In this document: positions 27,199 through 35,514 of the stretch, piece after piece
Numbering within the stretch: the first letter of the stretch is position 1
How the letters are laid out: each line of letters opens with the position of its first letter
Source of the DNA: Clostridiales bacterium
GTDB taxonomy: Bacteria > Bacillota > Clostridia > Saccharofermentanales > DTU023
Length of the DNA stretch: 64,000 nucleotides
Direction of reading: 5' to 3'
Assembly: GCA_028724525.1 (NCBI GenBank)
Contig: JAQYCV010000005.1
Coordinates: forward strand, 1-64,000
Position numbers and translations under genes: made by a program
Notes under the pieces: model-generated
What the model saw: only the letters and a program-made list of their open reading frames with translations
Told to the model about the DNA's origin: nothing
Database searches by the model: none

Positions 27199-28176
27199 TT
27201 AAATTTCACCTCTTTGAACCCGTAGACAGGTAACGAAGTGTTCTTCTTCGGCTTCCTTTATGACCATATCTTGGGCTGTGCAGTCTGGACAGGCGTACGG
27301 ACAGCGTTTGGCAAATCGGCAACCGATTCCAGGGTTAACGGGAGATGTAAGTTCGCCTTTCATGCTAATTCGGTTCATGGCCTGATCGGGGTCAGGAACC
27401 GGTATAGCGGATAGGAGGGCCTGGGTGTAGGGATGAAGGGGCTTGGTGAAGAGTTTATCGGCAGGTGCCTTCTCAACCATTTGCCCCAAGTACATGACTA
27501 AAATGTCGTTCGAAATGTACTTAACAACGGACAGATCATGGGTGATAAACATGTAAGTGAGGCCCAGCTGATCTTGGAGGTCCAGCATGAGGTTTAGGAT
27601 TTGGGCCTGAATAGAAACATCCAAGGCCGATACCGGCTCGTCGCACACAATAAATTTGGGCTCTAGGGCAAGGGCTCTTGCAATACCAATCCTCTGCCTT
27701 CGGCCGCCGTCCAGCTCATGGGGGTAGGCGTTAACCAGCCTGTTGGCCAGGCCAACCATTTCCATGATTTCCTTAACCCTTTTCCGGATCCCTTCCTTGT
27801 CGTTTTTGACGTAAAGTTTTTGGACAAGGAGGGGAGCGGCTATGGCTTCGCTTACTGTCATTCTAGGGTTGAGCGAGGCAAAAGGGTCTTGGAAGATAAT
27901 CTGCATATCCCGACGGATAGCTTTCATGTCTTGCTTGCCGAGTGCCAGTACATCTTTGCCGTCAAAAATGACGCAACCGGAGGTTGGCTCGTGTAGACGG
28001 AGGATAGCCCGCCCCATGGTGGATTTGCCACAGCCAGATTCACCAACGACTCCTAGGGTTTCTCCCTTGTTGATGGTAAAGCTAATATCATCAACGGCGT
28101 GGAGACTACCTCCAGGGACGGAGAAATATTTTTTTAGGTGGTCTACCTTTAAGATTTCCTTATCTAGGTCTGTCAT
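27199..28176 (-). CDS. Peptide ABC transporter ATP-binding protein (OppF/DppF-like)
   Basis: A 325-residue ATPase with Walker A GESGCGKST, Walker B FIVCDEPVSALD and the C-terminal oligopeptide-transporter extension containing four cysteines (CRFAKRCPYACPDC), typical of OppF/DppF and sometimes binding an Fe-S cluster. The signature motif reads LDGGRRQR instead of the common LSGGQRQR. The start is ATG 28176, three bases after the stop of the partner ATPase gene. Confidence 0.94.
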   Translation of the reverse strand: MTDLDKEILKVDHLKKYFSVPGGSLHAVDDISFTINKGETLGVVGESGCGKSTMGRAILRLHEPTSGCVIFDGKDVLALGKQDMKAIRRDMQIIFQDPFASLNPRMTVSEAIAAPLLVQKLYVKNDKEGIRKRVKEIMEMVGLANRLVNAYPHELDGGRRQRIGIARALALEPKFIVCDEPVSALDVSIQAQILNLMLDLQDQLGLTYMFITHDLSVVKYISNDILVMYLGQMVEKAPADKLFTKPLHPYTQALLSAIPVPDPDQAMNRISMKGELTSPVNPGIGCRFAKRCPYACPDCTAQDMVIKEAEEEHFVTCLRVQRGEI

Positions 28177-28179
28177 ATC

Positions 28180-29160
28180 TTAAAACCTTTCTTTTTCCGT
28201 ACGCATAAAGCAGCGAACCTTGTGCCCATCGGTCAATTCGATTAAGTCAGGCTGTTCTTGGCGGCACTTATCGCAAACATATCTACAACGGTCAGCAAAC
28301 TTACAGCCAGATGGCAGGTTGGTGGGATCCGGCATCATTCCGTCGATGGCAGCCAGGCGCTTACTAGTACTATCCAGTTTCGGGATAGATCCGAAGAGGC
28401 CTTCTGTATAGGGGTGGAGGGTTTCCTTGTAGACCTGGTGGAGAGTCCCGTATTCCACGATTTCACCGGCATAAATGATGGCCACCCGGTCGCAGTTCTG
28501 TGCTACTACACCCAAGTCGTGGGTGATGAGGAGCATGGAAGTGTTATTCTTTTCTTTTAAGTCGCGAATCATCTCCAAAACCTGTGCCTGGATGGTAACG
28601 TCAAGGGCGGTTGTGGGTTCGTCTGCAATGAGAAGCTGAGGGTTGCAGGCCAGAGCGATTGCGATGATAACCCTTTGCTTCATACCTCCGGAGAACTGAT
28701 GGGGATAGTCTTCATAACGGCTGGCGGTGATACCGACCATTTCCAGCATCTCTTCAGCCTTCTGCTTCTGCTCGGTCCTAGGCATCCCAGGGTTATGGTT
28801 CTGGATCACTTCTAATATCTGTTGGCCTACGGGCATAACGGGGCTAAGCGAAGTCATGGGGTCTTGGAAAATCATGGAAATTTGTCGCCCCCTAAGTTGG
28901 CGCATTTCTTTTTCGCTATATTTGAGAAGGTCCTTGCCCTCATAGTAGATTTCGCCGGAAACGATCTTGCCGGGAGGGTTGGGGATTAACCTCATAATGC
29001 CCCTCGCCATGGTAGTCTTACCTGCACCGGTTTCACCAACCAGCCCCAAGGTTTCGCCCCGGAATAGCTCGAGATTGGCATCATTTAAGGCTTGGACAAC
29101 GCCATCACTGGTGGCATAGACAATGCTTAAATTTTTTATGTCTAATAGAATCTCTGACAT
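28180..29160 (-). CDS. Peptide ABC transporter ATP-binding protein (OppD/DppD-like)
   Basis: A 326-residue ATPase with Walker A GETGAGKTT, a conventional signature FSGGMKQR and Walker B LLIADEPTTALD. The C-terminal Cys-containing extension (CKFADRCRYVCDKC) is present. It pairs with the following OppF-like ATPase to energise uptake through the two permeases encoded upstream in the operon. Confidence 0.95.
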   Translation of the reverse strand: MSEILLDIKNLSIVYATSDGVVQALNDANLELFRGETLGLVGETGAGKTTMARGIMRLIPNPPGKIVSGEIYYEGKDLLKYSEKEMRQLRGRQISMIFQDPMTSLSPVMPVGQQILEVIQNHNPGMPRTEQKQKAEEMLEMVGITASRYEDYPHQFSGGMKQRVIIAIALACNPQLLIADEPTTALDVTIQAQVLEMIRDLKEKNNTSMLLITHDLGVVAQNCDRVAIIYAGEIVEYGTLHQVYKETLHPYTEGLFGSIPKLDSTSKRLAAIDGMMPDPTNLPSGCKFADRCRYVCDKCRQEQPDLIELTDGHKVRCFMRTEKERF

Positions 29161-29187
29161 GGATTATTTTCTCCTTTTTCTTACTGG

Positions 29188-30087
29188 CTACTTCTTGAGC
29201 TTGGGGTCCATGGCATCTCGTAGCCCGTCGCCCATGAGGTTTAGGGATAGGATAGTCAGCATGATACCCATGCCGGGAATGACGGTGACATGCCAGGCAT
29301 CTCGGATATAAACGCGGGCATTGGACAGCATGGCCCCCCATTCAGGTGTAGGAGGTTTGATACCCAAGCCCAGGAAGGAGAGGCCGGCGATTGAGAGAAT
29401 AGCACCGGCTAGGCCCAAGGTAGCTTGGACGATGATCGGAGCGAGGGAGTTCGGAATGATGTACTTGAAAATAATAGCTGAGTCACCGCAGCCTATAGCT
29501 CTGGCAGCTTCGATGAAGTCCTGGTCCTTTACGGTGAGAACGGCAGCTCGGACAGTCCTGGCAAAGGTTGGAATATAAGCAATGGCGATGGCAATCATGA
29601 CATTCCAGAGGCTGGTGCCAAGAGCAGCGACAATGGCTGTTGCTAAGAGCATAGAGGGGATAGCCAAGAGGACATCCATGCACCGCATGATGATGGTATC
29701 AGTCTTGCCCCCGTAAAAGCCAGAGAGGGCTCCCAAAATGCCACCGGTTATAAGGGCACAGATGATGGCAAGGCCACCGGTAAAGAGGGAGTACCTAGCT
29801 CCCCAGAGCATTCTCAGGAGAATATCCCTCCCAAATTCATCCTGCCCAAAAATGTGTTCCGGACTGGGGCCTTTAAGCCGGCTAAAGAGATCTTGCTTGA
29901 CCACATATTCATTGTAAATGCTGGAATCTGTGAAGAAGTCAATCAAGAGGGTAGTGATGGATACGAGGACTAAGAAACTGATAAAGGCAAGACCAACCAT
30001 GGCCATTTTGTTTTGACGAAAGCGTCTCCAAGCCTCTTGCCAGAGTGATCTTTGTGTGTTTTCTTGCATGGCTTTATGTTCTTTCAT
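29188..30087 (-). CDS. Peptide ABC transporter permease (OppC/DppC-like)
   Basis: A 299-residue permease with an N-terminal helix (about residues 28-52), an extracytoplasmic loop, and the BPD_transp_1 domain. The coupling-helix EAA motif is visible as EAARAIGCGDSAIIFKYIIPN. The start ATG 30087 follows AAGGGAAG, five bases after the stop of the partner permease; an internal Met at residue 7 is an alternative. Confidence 0.95.
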   Translation of the reverse strand: MKEHKAMQENTQRSLWQEAWRRFRQNKMAMVGLAFISFLVLVSITTLLIDFFTDSSIYNEYVVKQDLFSRLKGPSPEHIFGQDEFGRDILLRMLWGARYSLFTGGLAIICALITGGILGALSGFYGGKTDTIIMRCMDVLLAIPSMLLATAIVAALGTSLWNVMIAIAIAYIPTFARTVRAAVLTVKDQDFIEAARAIGCGDSAIIFKYIIPNSLAPIIVQATLGLAGAILSIAGLSFLGLGIKPPTPEWGAMLSNARVYIRDAWHVTVIPGMGIMLTILSLNLMGDGLRDAMDPKLKK

Positions 30088-30092
30088 TGAGA

Positions 30093-31043
30093 CTATCTTC
30101 CCTTCTTATAGATTGACTTGATCCGGGGATCAACAAAGGCGTAAATGATATCTACCAGAAGGTTTACCAGTGTAAACATGGTAGCCATTAGGATGACGCA
30201 GCCCAGGACCATAGGAATATCTTTGGATTTAATGGATTCGACCATGAGCCTACCCAAGCCGGGCCAGGAAAAGACGGTCTCAGCCAGCATAGCTCCGCCT
30301 AGGAGGTTACCGAACTGGAGGCCTACAGCTGTAATAATAGGAATTAGGGCATTTTTAAGCATATGCTGGTAGGTGATATTTTTTTCATCGTTACCTTTGG
30401 CTCTGGCCGTGGAAATATAATCCTGGCGGATAACCTCCAGCATGGAAGACCGAGTCATCCGGGCGACCATGGCTGCGGATTGCAGGCCAAGAGTTAAGGA
30501 AGGTAAGATTAAGCTCTTGAGCAAAGGACCAAAGCCGGTGCCCATACCCTGTGAAGGCAGCCAGCCCAAGGTCAAGGAAAAGAGCATAACCAAGAGTAGG
30601 CCGGACCAGAAGTTTGGCATGGATACGCCAATTAAGGCAAAGACCATGGCCACATTATCTATGAGGGAATATTGCTTTTTTGCGGAAATGATACCGATGG
30701 GAATGCCGATTAGCAAGGCGACCAGGATCCCAGATACAGCAAGCATGGCTGTATTGGGCAGTCTTTCAATGACCTGGTCCCAGACGGGAATACTATTTTT
30801 GTAAGATACTCCTAAGTCCCCTTGGACGAGGTCGCTCATATAATTGAGGTAGCGGATGACAAGGGGCTTGTTTAGGCCCAATTCCTCACGCTTCATAGCA
30901 AGTGCTTCAGCCGTGGCCTGGTCACCTAAGATGATGGCAGCGGGGTCACCGGGTGCTAGGTTAAGAATGAAAAAGACTACAAACGTGACCCCAAGTATTA
31001 CCGGAATCAACATGAGCAGGCGCTTGAGGATATACTTGTGCAT
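30093..31043 (-). CDS. Peptide ABC transporter permease (OppB/DppB-like)
   Basis: A 316-residue permease, the first gene of the peptide operon. The N-terminus (ILKRLLMLIPVILGVTFVVFF) is the hallmark first helix of OppB/DppB; the EAA loop reads YISTARAKGNDEKNITYQH. Its promoter must lie in the 258-bp divergent gap upstream (31044-31301), which holds dyads and a nested hairpin. A ribosome-binding site, GGAGG, lies about eight bases before the ATG. Confidence 0.95.
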   Translation of the reverse strand: MHKYILKRLLMLIPVILGVTFVVFFILNLAPGDPAAIILGDQATAEALAMKREELGLNKPLVIRYLNYMSDLVQGDLGVSYKNSIPVWDQVIERLPNTAMLAVSGILVALLIGIPIGIISAKKQYSLIDNVAMVFALIGVSMPNFWSGLLLVMLFSLTLGWLPSQGMGTGFGPLLKSLILPSLTLGLQSAAMVARMTRSSMLEVIRQDYISTARAKGNDEKNITYQHMLKNALIPIITAVGLQFGNLLGGAMLAETVFSWPGLGRLMVESIKSKDIPMVLGCVILMATMFTLVNLLVDIIYAFVDPRIKSIYKKGR

Positions 31044-31105
31044 AATTATTTCTACCTCCTGTTTCCTCTTTCCAACACACTTGAGCTAAAACAGAGAGCT
31101 AATGT

Positions 31106-31162
31106 GCATTGTCCTGGGTCTAGCGCTCCTTTAGAGTAGTGTGCTCTAAGTCTAGACAATGC
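31106..31162 (-). promoter_or_regulatory. Nested inverted repeat in the peptide operon leader
   Basis: The outer arms GCATTGTC (31106-31113) and GACAATGC (31155-31162) enclose an inner hairpin, TTAGAG-7 nt-CTCTAA (about 31132-31150). On the minus strand it lies 62 bases before the OppB-like start, so it may be a structured mRNA leader; as DNA it could be an operator. I do not recognise a known riboswitch. Confidence 0.5.
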
Positions 31163-31170
31163 CTTTATGA

Positions 31171-31229
31171 ATTGTCAACAATTTTGTGCTAATGTTAACA
31201 GAAAAATGTGACTTATTGTTTTTGTCAAC
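31171..31229. promoter_or_regulatory. Candidate GntR operators in the divergent control region
   Basis: ATTGTCAACAAT (31171-31182) and TGTTAACA (31193-31200) both fit the TGTNNACA core common for FadR-subfamily GntR regulators; a third copy, TTGTCAAC, lies at 31222-31229, next to a TATAAT at 31237-31242 that may serve the plus-strand genes. A FadR-type GntR gene follows at 32338, making it the obvious candidate regulator of both directions. No binding evidence exists. Confidence 0.5.
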
Positions 31230-31301
31230 TTTTGCTTATAATTAATTGTGGGCATTGGATTTATAAAACCGGCCACATTTTAAGAAAAGAGGGATATATT
31301 T

Positions 31302-32327
31302 ATGATTAAAATTGGTGGAATGTTTCCTCTAGAACCTACCTTACCCCAAAAGAACACTTACTTTGATCAGTTTAAACACATGGGTGACATGGCCTTTGCT
31401 ATGTCTGGAAGGTGTGCCATGTATTATTGTCTGAAGGAAATAGTTGCACGGGATTCTAAAAAAGTCGCCTATGTCCCCAGCTATACCTGCGAAACTGTCC
31501 TGGCTCCCTATATAAAAGCTGGTTTTACCCTGGAGTTTTATGACCTGAGCGAGGGCCTGGAGTGCCTTTTTGATGTCGACAAAATTGATGAAATCAGTGT
31601 CTTGCATATTTGTGGCTATTACGGATTTTGTAATTATGACAAAAACTTTGTCCAAGCCTGCAAGGATAAGGGGATTGTGATTTTTGAAGATGTTACCCAT
31701 TCCCTCCTTTCGACTGACGGCTTTGACCCCTTAGCCGACTTTTGGGCAGGAAGTTTTAGAAAGTGGATGGGAATTCCTTGTGGGGGCTTTGCTGTCAAGA
31801 ATAGGGGAAAATTTAATAAGTCTTTGCTGCCGACTGAAACCACTCATTTGTACCAACGCCAGCAAGCCATAGCCCAGGCCAGTAATGAAGTCTTCTGGAA
31901 GGGAGAACTCCGCTTGAGGCAGATGTTTGATGCCTATGCCAGCGACCCTGAGTCTGAATATATTTTGCGTCATGCAGATCTCACTAGGATAGCTGAGAAG
32001 AGGCGGGAAAACTATGCCGCCCTCTTGGCTGACCTGCCCGATCAGATGACTGGCCTTAGACCTGTCTTTCCTCAATTACCTAAGGCCAGTGTTCCAAGCC
32101 ATTTTTCCTTTTATGCAGACCAGCGAGAGGCTTTCCAAGCATTCTTGGCCGACAGGGGTATTTACTCCACCGTGTATTGGCCCAGGGGTCCTGAGGTTCA
32201 CCCTGAGTATGGTTCTACTGTAGAATATATCTATGACCATATCGTATCATTGCCTTGTGACCAGCGTTATGCACCGGATGATATGGCGTATATCGCTCGT
32301 GTAATAGGGGAATACCTCGATGCTTAA
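31302..32327 (+). CDS. DegT/DnrJ/EryC1-type PLP-dependent aminotransferase-like protein
   Basis: A 341-residue fold-type I PLP protein. The N-terminal AMSGRCAMYYCLKE, the VPSYTCETVLAPY segment, FEDVTHSLLS (PLP-ring Asp) and GSFRKWMGIPCGGF (probable Schiff-base Lys) follow the DegT family layout, which acts on sugar or amino-alcohol substrates. No sugar-nucleotide pathway surrounds it. It is divergent from the peptide operon and overlaps or nearly abuts the GntR gene downstream, so the pair is probably one transcript. The true substrate is unknown. Confidence 0.8.
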   Translation: MIKIGGMFPLEPTLPQKNTYFDQFKHMGDMAFAMSGRCAMYYCLKEIVARDSKKVAYVPSYTCETVLAPYIKAGFTLEFYDLSEGLECLFDVDKIDEISVLHICGYYGFCNYDKNFVQACKDKGIVIFEDVTHSLLSTDGFDPLADFWAGSFRKWMGIPCGGFAVKNRGKFNKSLLPTETTHLYQRQQAIAQASNEVFWKGELRLRQMFDAYASDPESEYILRHADLTRIAEKRRENYAALLADLPDQMTGLRPVFPQLPKASVPSHFSFYADQREAFQAFLADRGIYSTVYWPRGPEVHPEYGSTVEYIYDHIVSLPCDQRYAPDDMAYIARVIGEYLDA

Positions 32328-32337
32328 AGGGGGAATA

Positions 32338-33051
32338 ATGCACCAGAGTGAACAGTCAAATCGAGCCAGCTCTTCAGAGATGGTATTGGCTCACTTGCGA
32401 GAGCAAATTATTAACGGCCAGTTGGCTCCCCGGGAAAGGCTTTTAGAAAGCGACATCGCAAAGCGCTTGGGAGTAAGCAGAGGGCCGGTGAGGGATGCTC
32501 TCAAACGCTTGGCCATCGAAGGTCTGGTCGATTATAAACCTAATAAGGGATGCTCAGTTGCCAGGCTATCTCCCAAAGATGCCTACGAGGTCTTCTTTCT
32601 GAGGGGAAATTTAGAAAAACTAGCTATTAAAAAGTCTAATTGCCGGATTAACGACTATGGCCTCCTCACTATGGAAACGACCTTGGAGGAACTTAGAACA
32701 GCTACGGAGGACGAGGATCTTATGCGGGCTATCAAGGCAGACGAACTCTTTCACCAGCAAATTATCAGGTCTGCCCAGATTGACCGTCTCACCAAGATGT
32801 GGGAGCTCCTCAGCCCTTTGAATTCTGCCATGTTCCTTTCGGTCCAAGATGCTAACCGGTTTGGGATCCAAATTAACGATCGGGAGACTCTGGCAAAAGG
32901 TTCAGCCCTTGATTCCCACACAGAACTCTATAAAGCGATTAAACGTAATGACCAGGAGGCTGCATGCCGCCTCCTGGATGTTCACTACGAAGCTACTGGT
33001 GAAAGGGTGTACAGACTTTCTCTCCTCCGAGAGAAAGCTGGTATCGCCTAG
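32338..33051 (+). CDS. GntR family transcriptional regulator (FadR/FCD subfamily)
   Basis: About 237 residues. The N-terminal winged helix-turn-helix (about residues 12-75) reads VLAHLREQIINGQLAPRERL then LGVSRGPVRDALKRLAIEGLV; the C-terminal FCD helical effector domain spans about 90-225. ATG 32338 is chosen over ATG 32320 because AAAGGGGGA lies just before it. It lies 10 bases after the DegT-like gene and probably controls that gene and the divergent peptide operon; effectors of this subfamily are usually small carboxylates. Confidence 0.93.
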   Translation: MHQSEQSNRASSSEMVLAHLREQIINGQLAPRERLLESDIAKRLGVSRGPVRDALKRLAIEGLVDYKPNKGCSVARLSPKDAYEVFFLRGNLEKLAIKKSNCRINDYGLLTMETTLEELRTATEDEDLMRAIKADELFHQQIIRSAQIDRLTKMWELLSPLNSAMFLSVQDANRFGIQINDRETLAKGSALDSHTELYKAIKRNDQEAACRLLDVHYEATGERVYRLSLLREKAGIA

Positions 33052-33102
33052 CCCCGTTATCTGAGTAAGGAGCATGGTTCAAGACACACCTTATTCAAAG
33101 CC

Positions 33103-34512
33103 CTAGCGCTTTTTCCGGGGAACAGTATGAATGGACTGGTCACGAATGGCGTCTAAGGCCTCTGTGATCCCTTCACAATAAGTGGGGTGGGGCCGCATGC
33201 CCTTCAAGAGGTCTGTCAGGGTGAGTTTGTTAGCGATCACCATGGCAAATTCAGAAATGAGGTCGGTGGCCCGGCCACAGATCATGCTGACGCCCAGGAT
33301 TTCTTCTGTCTCTTCCGCTACAACAAACTTGATGAAGCCCATATCAACCTGTTCGATCACAGACTTGGAGTTGCCTGCCATGAGGTATTTAGCCGATTTA
33401 ATGGCGATTCCCTCTTCTTTGGCCTTTTCTTCAGTCAGGCCAATTGAGGAGATTTCAGGGCTAGTGTAGACGCAGGAGGGGACGAGGTCTAAGCGGGTGT
33501 GGGGCTTTTCACCTGCTAAGAGGGCGGCCACCGCCTCACCTTCTGCGGAGGCTTCGTGGGCCAGTTGATAACCACCAATCAAGTCCCCAATGGCGTATAC
33601 GCCCGGCAGAGATGTCTCAAACTTGTCATTAACCTGGACAAAGCGGCCATTCATCGCCAGGTCCAGATTGTCTGCGACAAGCTTGTCCAGTTGGGGGTGG
33701 CGGCCAACAGCGACCAGGACAGCATCGACTTCAATATATTCTTCCTTGCCCTTAGCTTCCAGGGTCAATTTGAGGCCAGAGGCGGTTTCTTCAATGTTAG
33801 AGGCGGAAGTCCCGGTGTAGACCTTGATGCCTTTTTTCTTGAAGGCCCGGTTGAGGTTGGAGGCCAATTCCTTGTCCAAAAGGGGGAGGAGGCGGGGCAT
33901 GAGCTCAATGACCGTGACCTCTGTGCCGATAGAGGCATAAAAGTCCGCAAACTCAGCGCCGATGACGCCACCGCCGATAATAGCCAGGGATTTATATTGG
34001 GGGGTGTCGCCTTCTAAGATATCGTCAGAGGTGATGACGCCCGGCAGGTGGAACATGGGGGCACCCGGCAGGTTAGGGGCGGATCCTGCGGCCAGGATAA
34101 TGGACTCTGCAGTCAGGGTCTTGACCTCGCCTTCTGCTGGTGTAAATTCCACCTGACCAGAAGCCAGGACTTTACCATGGCCCCGGAGGAGGTCTACACC
34201 ATTAGCTTGTAAAAGTCCTTCCACCCCACTACGGTTTTTCTCTACAATCTCCCGTTTGCGGTCATGTAGACGCTTCCAGTCCAGGCTAACCTGGCCTGCC
34301 TCGATGCCCAAAGTGGCAAAGTTGTCTCTGGCCTCGGCCAAGAGATTAGAAGTGTGCAGGAGGGCCTTGGTAGGGACACAACCCCGGTTCAGGCAGGTTC
34401 CGCCGACCTGATCTTCTTCAATAACAGCCACCTTTAGTCCATATTGGGCTGCGCGAATTGCTGCGACATAGCCGCCGGGGCCTGCTCCGATAATAATGAC
34501 TTGATAATCCAT
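33103..34512 (-). CDS. lpdA: Dihydrolipoyl dehydrogenase
   Basis: A 469-residue FAD/NAD-dependent disulfide oxidoreductase (E3). FAD motif IIGAGPGGYVAAIRAAQ at the N-terminus, redox disulfide GGTCLNRGCVPTKAL, NAD motif AIIGGGVIGAEFADF, and the C-terminal HPTYCEG segment with the catalytic His. There is no lipoyl domain fusion, and no pyruvate dehydrogenase, glycine-cleavage or acetoin genes in the window, so its partner complex is encoded elsewhere. Confidence 0.95.
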   Translation of the reverse strand: MDYQVIIIGAGPGGYVAAIRAAQYGLKVAVIEEDQVGGTCLNRGCVPTKALLHTSNLLAEARDNFATLGIEAGQVSLDWKRLHDRKREIVEKNRSGVEGLLQANGVDLLRGHGKVLASGQVEFTPAEGEVKTLTAESIILAAGSAPNLPGAPMFHLPGVITSDDILEGDTPQYKSLAIIGGGVIGAEFADFYASIGTEVTVIELMPRLLPLLDKELASNLNRAFKKKGIKVYTGTSASNIEETASGLKLTLEAKGKEEYIEVDAVLVAVGRHPQLDKLVADNLDLAMNGRFVQVNDKFETSLPGVYAIGDLIGGYQLAHEASAEGEAVAALLAGEKPHTRLDLVPSCVYTSPEISSIGLTEEKAKEEGIAIKSAKYLMAGNSKSVIEQVDMGFIKFVVAEETEEILGVSMICGRATDLISEFAMVIANKLTLTDLLKGMRPHPTYCEGITEALDAIRDQSIHTVPRKKR

Positions 34513-34594
34513 CTCCTCAATAACCTTTCTGCTTGATAGTGATCATGTAGTATGTACTAGATTTAGATTAGCTTAATAATGTGTCGCCACATGC

Positions 34595-35272
34595 TTAGCT
34601 AAGCTTACCATATTTACGCTTTTTTTCTCTGGCCCGTGCCGCCTTTCTGCGCCGTTGCAAAACCTCATCTTTGGCAATGGACCAGCCGAAAAAGCCTAAC
34701 CAGGAGCCGAGGCTGAAATATTCCCCGTGTACGTAAGAGATAAGTCCGGCATCTTCCAGCCGTAAGGCCTTCTGCTTGTCGATAAGGGCAGACCGGGCCC
34801 GGATAGAGACAATCTCTGCCAAGAAAAGGTCATGGGAGCCCAGGGCGTGAATATCCCGCACTTGACAGCCCAAGGACAGAGGGGCTTCGAGGATGGCAGG
34901 GGCCTGGTTCAGGCCTGGCATGGACTCTATATGCAGGCCTAAATCTTTAAATTTATCTGTGTCCCGATAGGATTTGACCCCACAATAGTCTACAGCCTTG
35001 GCCAGGGCTAGATCTGGCAGATTAATGACGAACTCACCTGTCTCTTTAATCGTCTCGTAGCTGTAGCGAGATCTTTGCAGGCTAATGGAGACCATGGGTG
35101 GCTTAGAGTTCACGATCCCATTCCAGGCGATGGCCAAGGCATTGGGCCGGTCGCCAGGCCTTTGACTGGAAACCAGGGTAACGGGGAGGGGGGATAGGTA
35201 GTTGCCCAGGTCTAAATCCTCCCTCTGAAAGAGGGGATTTTTCTTGCCTGTTATGCGCTTTGTGTCTGCCAT
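34595..35272 (-). CDS. Flavin reductase-like FMN-binding protein
   Basis: A 225-residue protein of the flavin reductase-like, FMN-binding split-barrel family: SPLPVTLVSSQRPGDRPNAL-type N-terminus, PPMVSISLQRSRYSYETIKETGEFVINLP in the core. Start ATG 35272 is preferred since GAGGAGGC lies seven bases upstream; an earlier in-frame codon would add 14 residues. The last 25 residues are strongly basic (Arg/Lys-rich), which could contact RNA or membrane. The electron acceptor is unknown. Confidence 0.9.
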   Translation of the reverse strand: MADTKRITGKKNPLFQREDLDLGNYLSPLPVTLVSSQRPGDRPNALAIAWNGIVNSKPPMVSISLQRSRYSYETIKETGEFVINLPDLALAKAVDYCGVKSYRDTDKFKDLGLHIESMPGLNQAPAILEAPLSLGCQVRDIHALGSHDLFLAEIVSIRARSALIDKQKALRLEDAGLISYVHGEYFSLGSWLGFFGWSIAKDEVLQRRRKAARAREKKRKYGKLS

Positions 35273-35339
35273 ATTTGCCTCCTCTACGCTTGCTTCCTTA
35301 ATTTTCTTTAGCATCTTCGGCTTTTTGTTCGCTCAGGAT

Positions 35340-35364
35340 ATAGGCCCTAGCGGCTAGGGCCTAT
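35340..35364. repeat. 11-bp inverted repeat in the divergent gap
   Basis: ATAGGCCCTAG (35340-35350) and CTAGGGCCTAT (35354-35364) form a perfect dyad with a 3-nt centre, 51 bp upstream of a TATAAT (35416-35421) that probably serves the following lipoprotein gene. No T-tract is attached; operator or structured leader are both possible. Confidence 0.5.
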
Positions 35365-35514
35365 TAGGGTCTTGGTCGAGCTCCTAGCTGAGATGGTAAA
35401 TAGATGGGTTTTCTATATAATAGAGGGCGGGCTGAGCAAAAGTCGAGGGCCGCCTGGCCTAGCCCCTCTATTTTTCATGATGATTATATTAGATTTGGTC
35501 CTATAGGAATTCAT

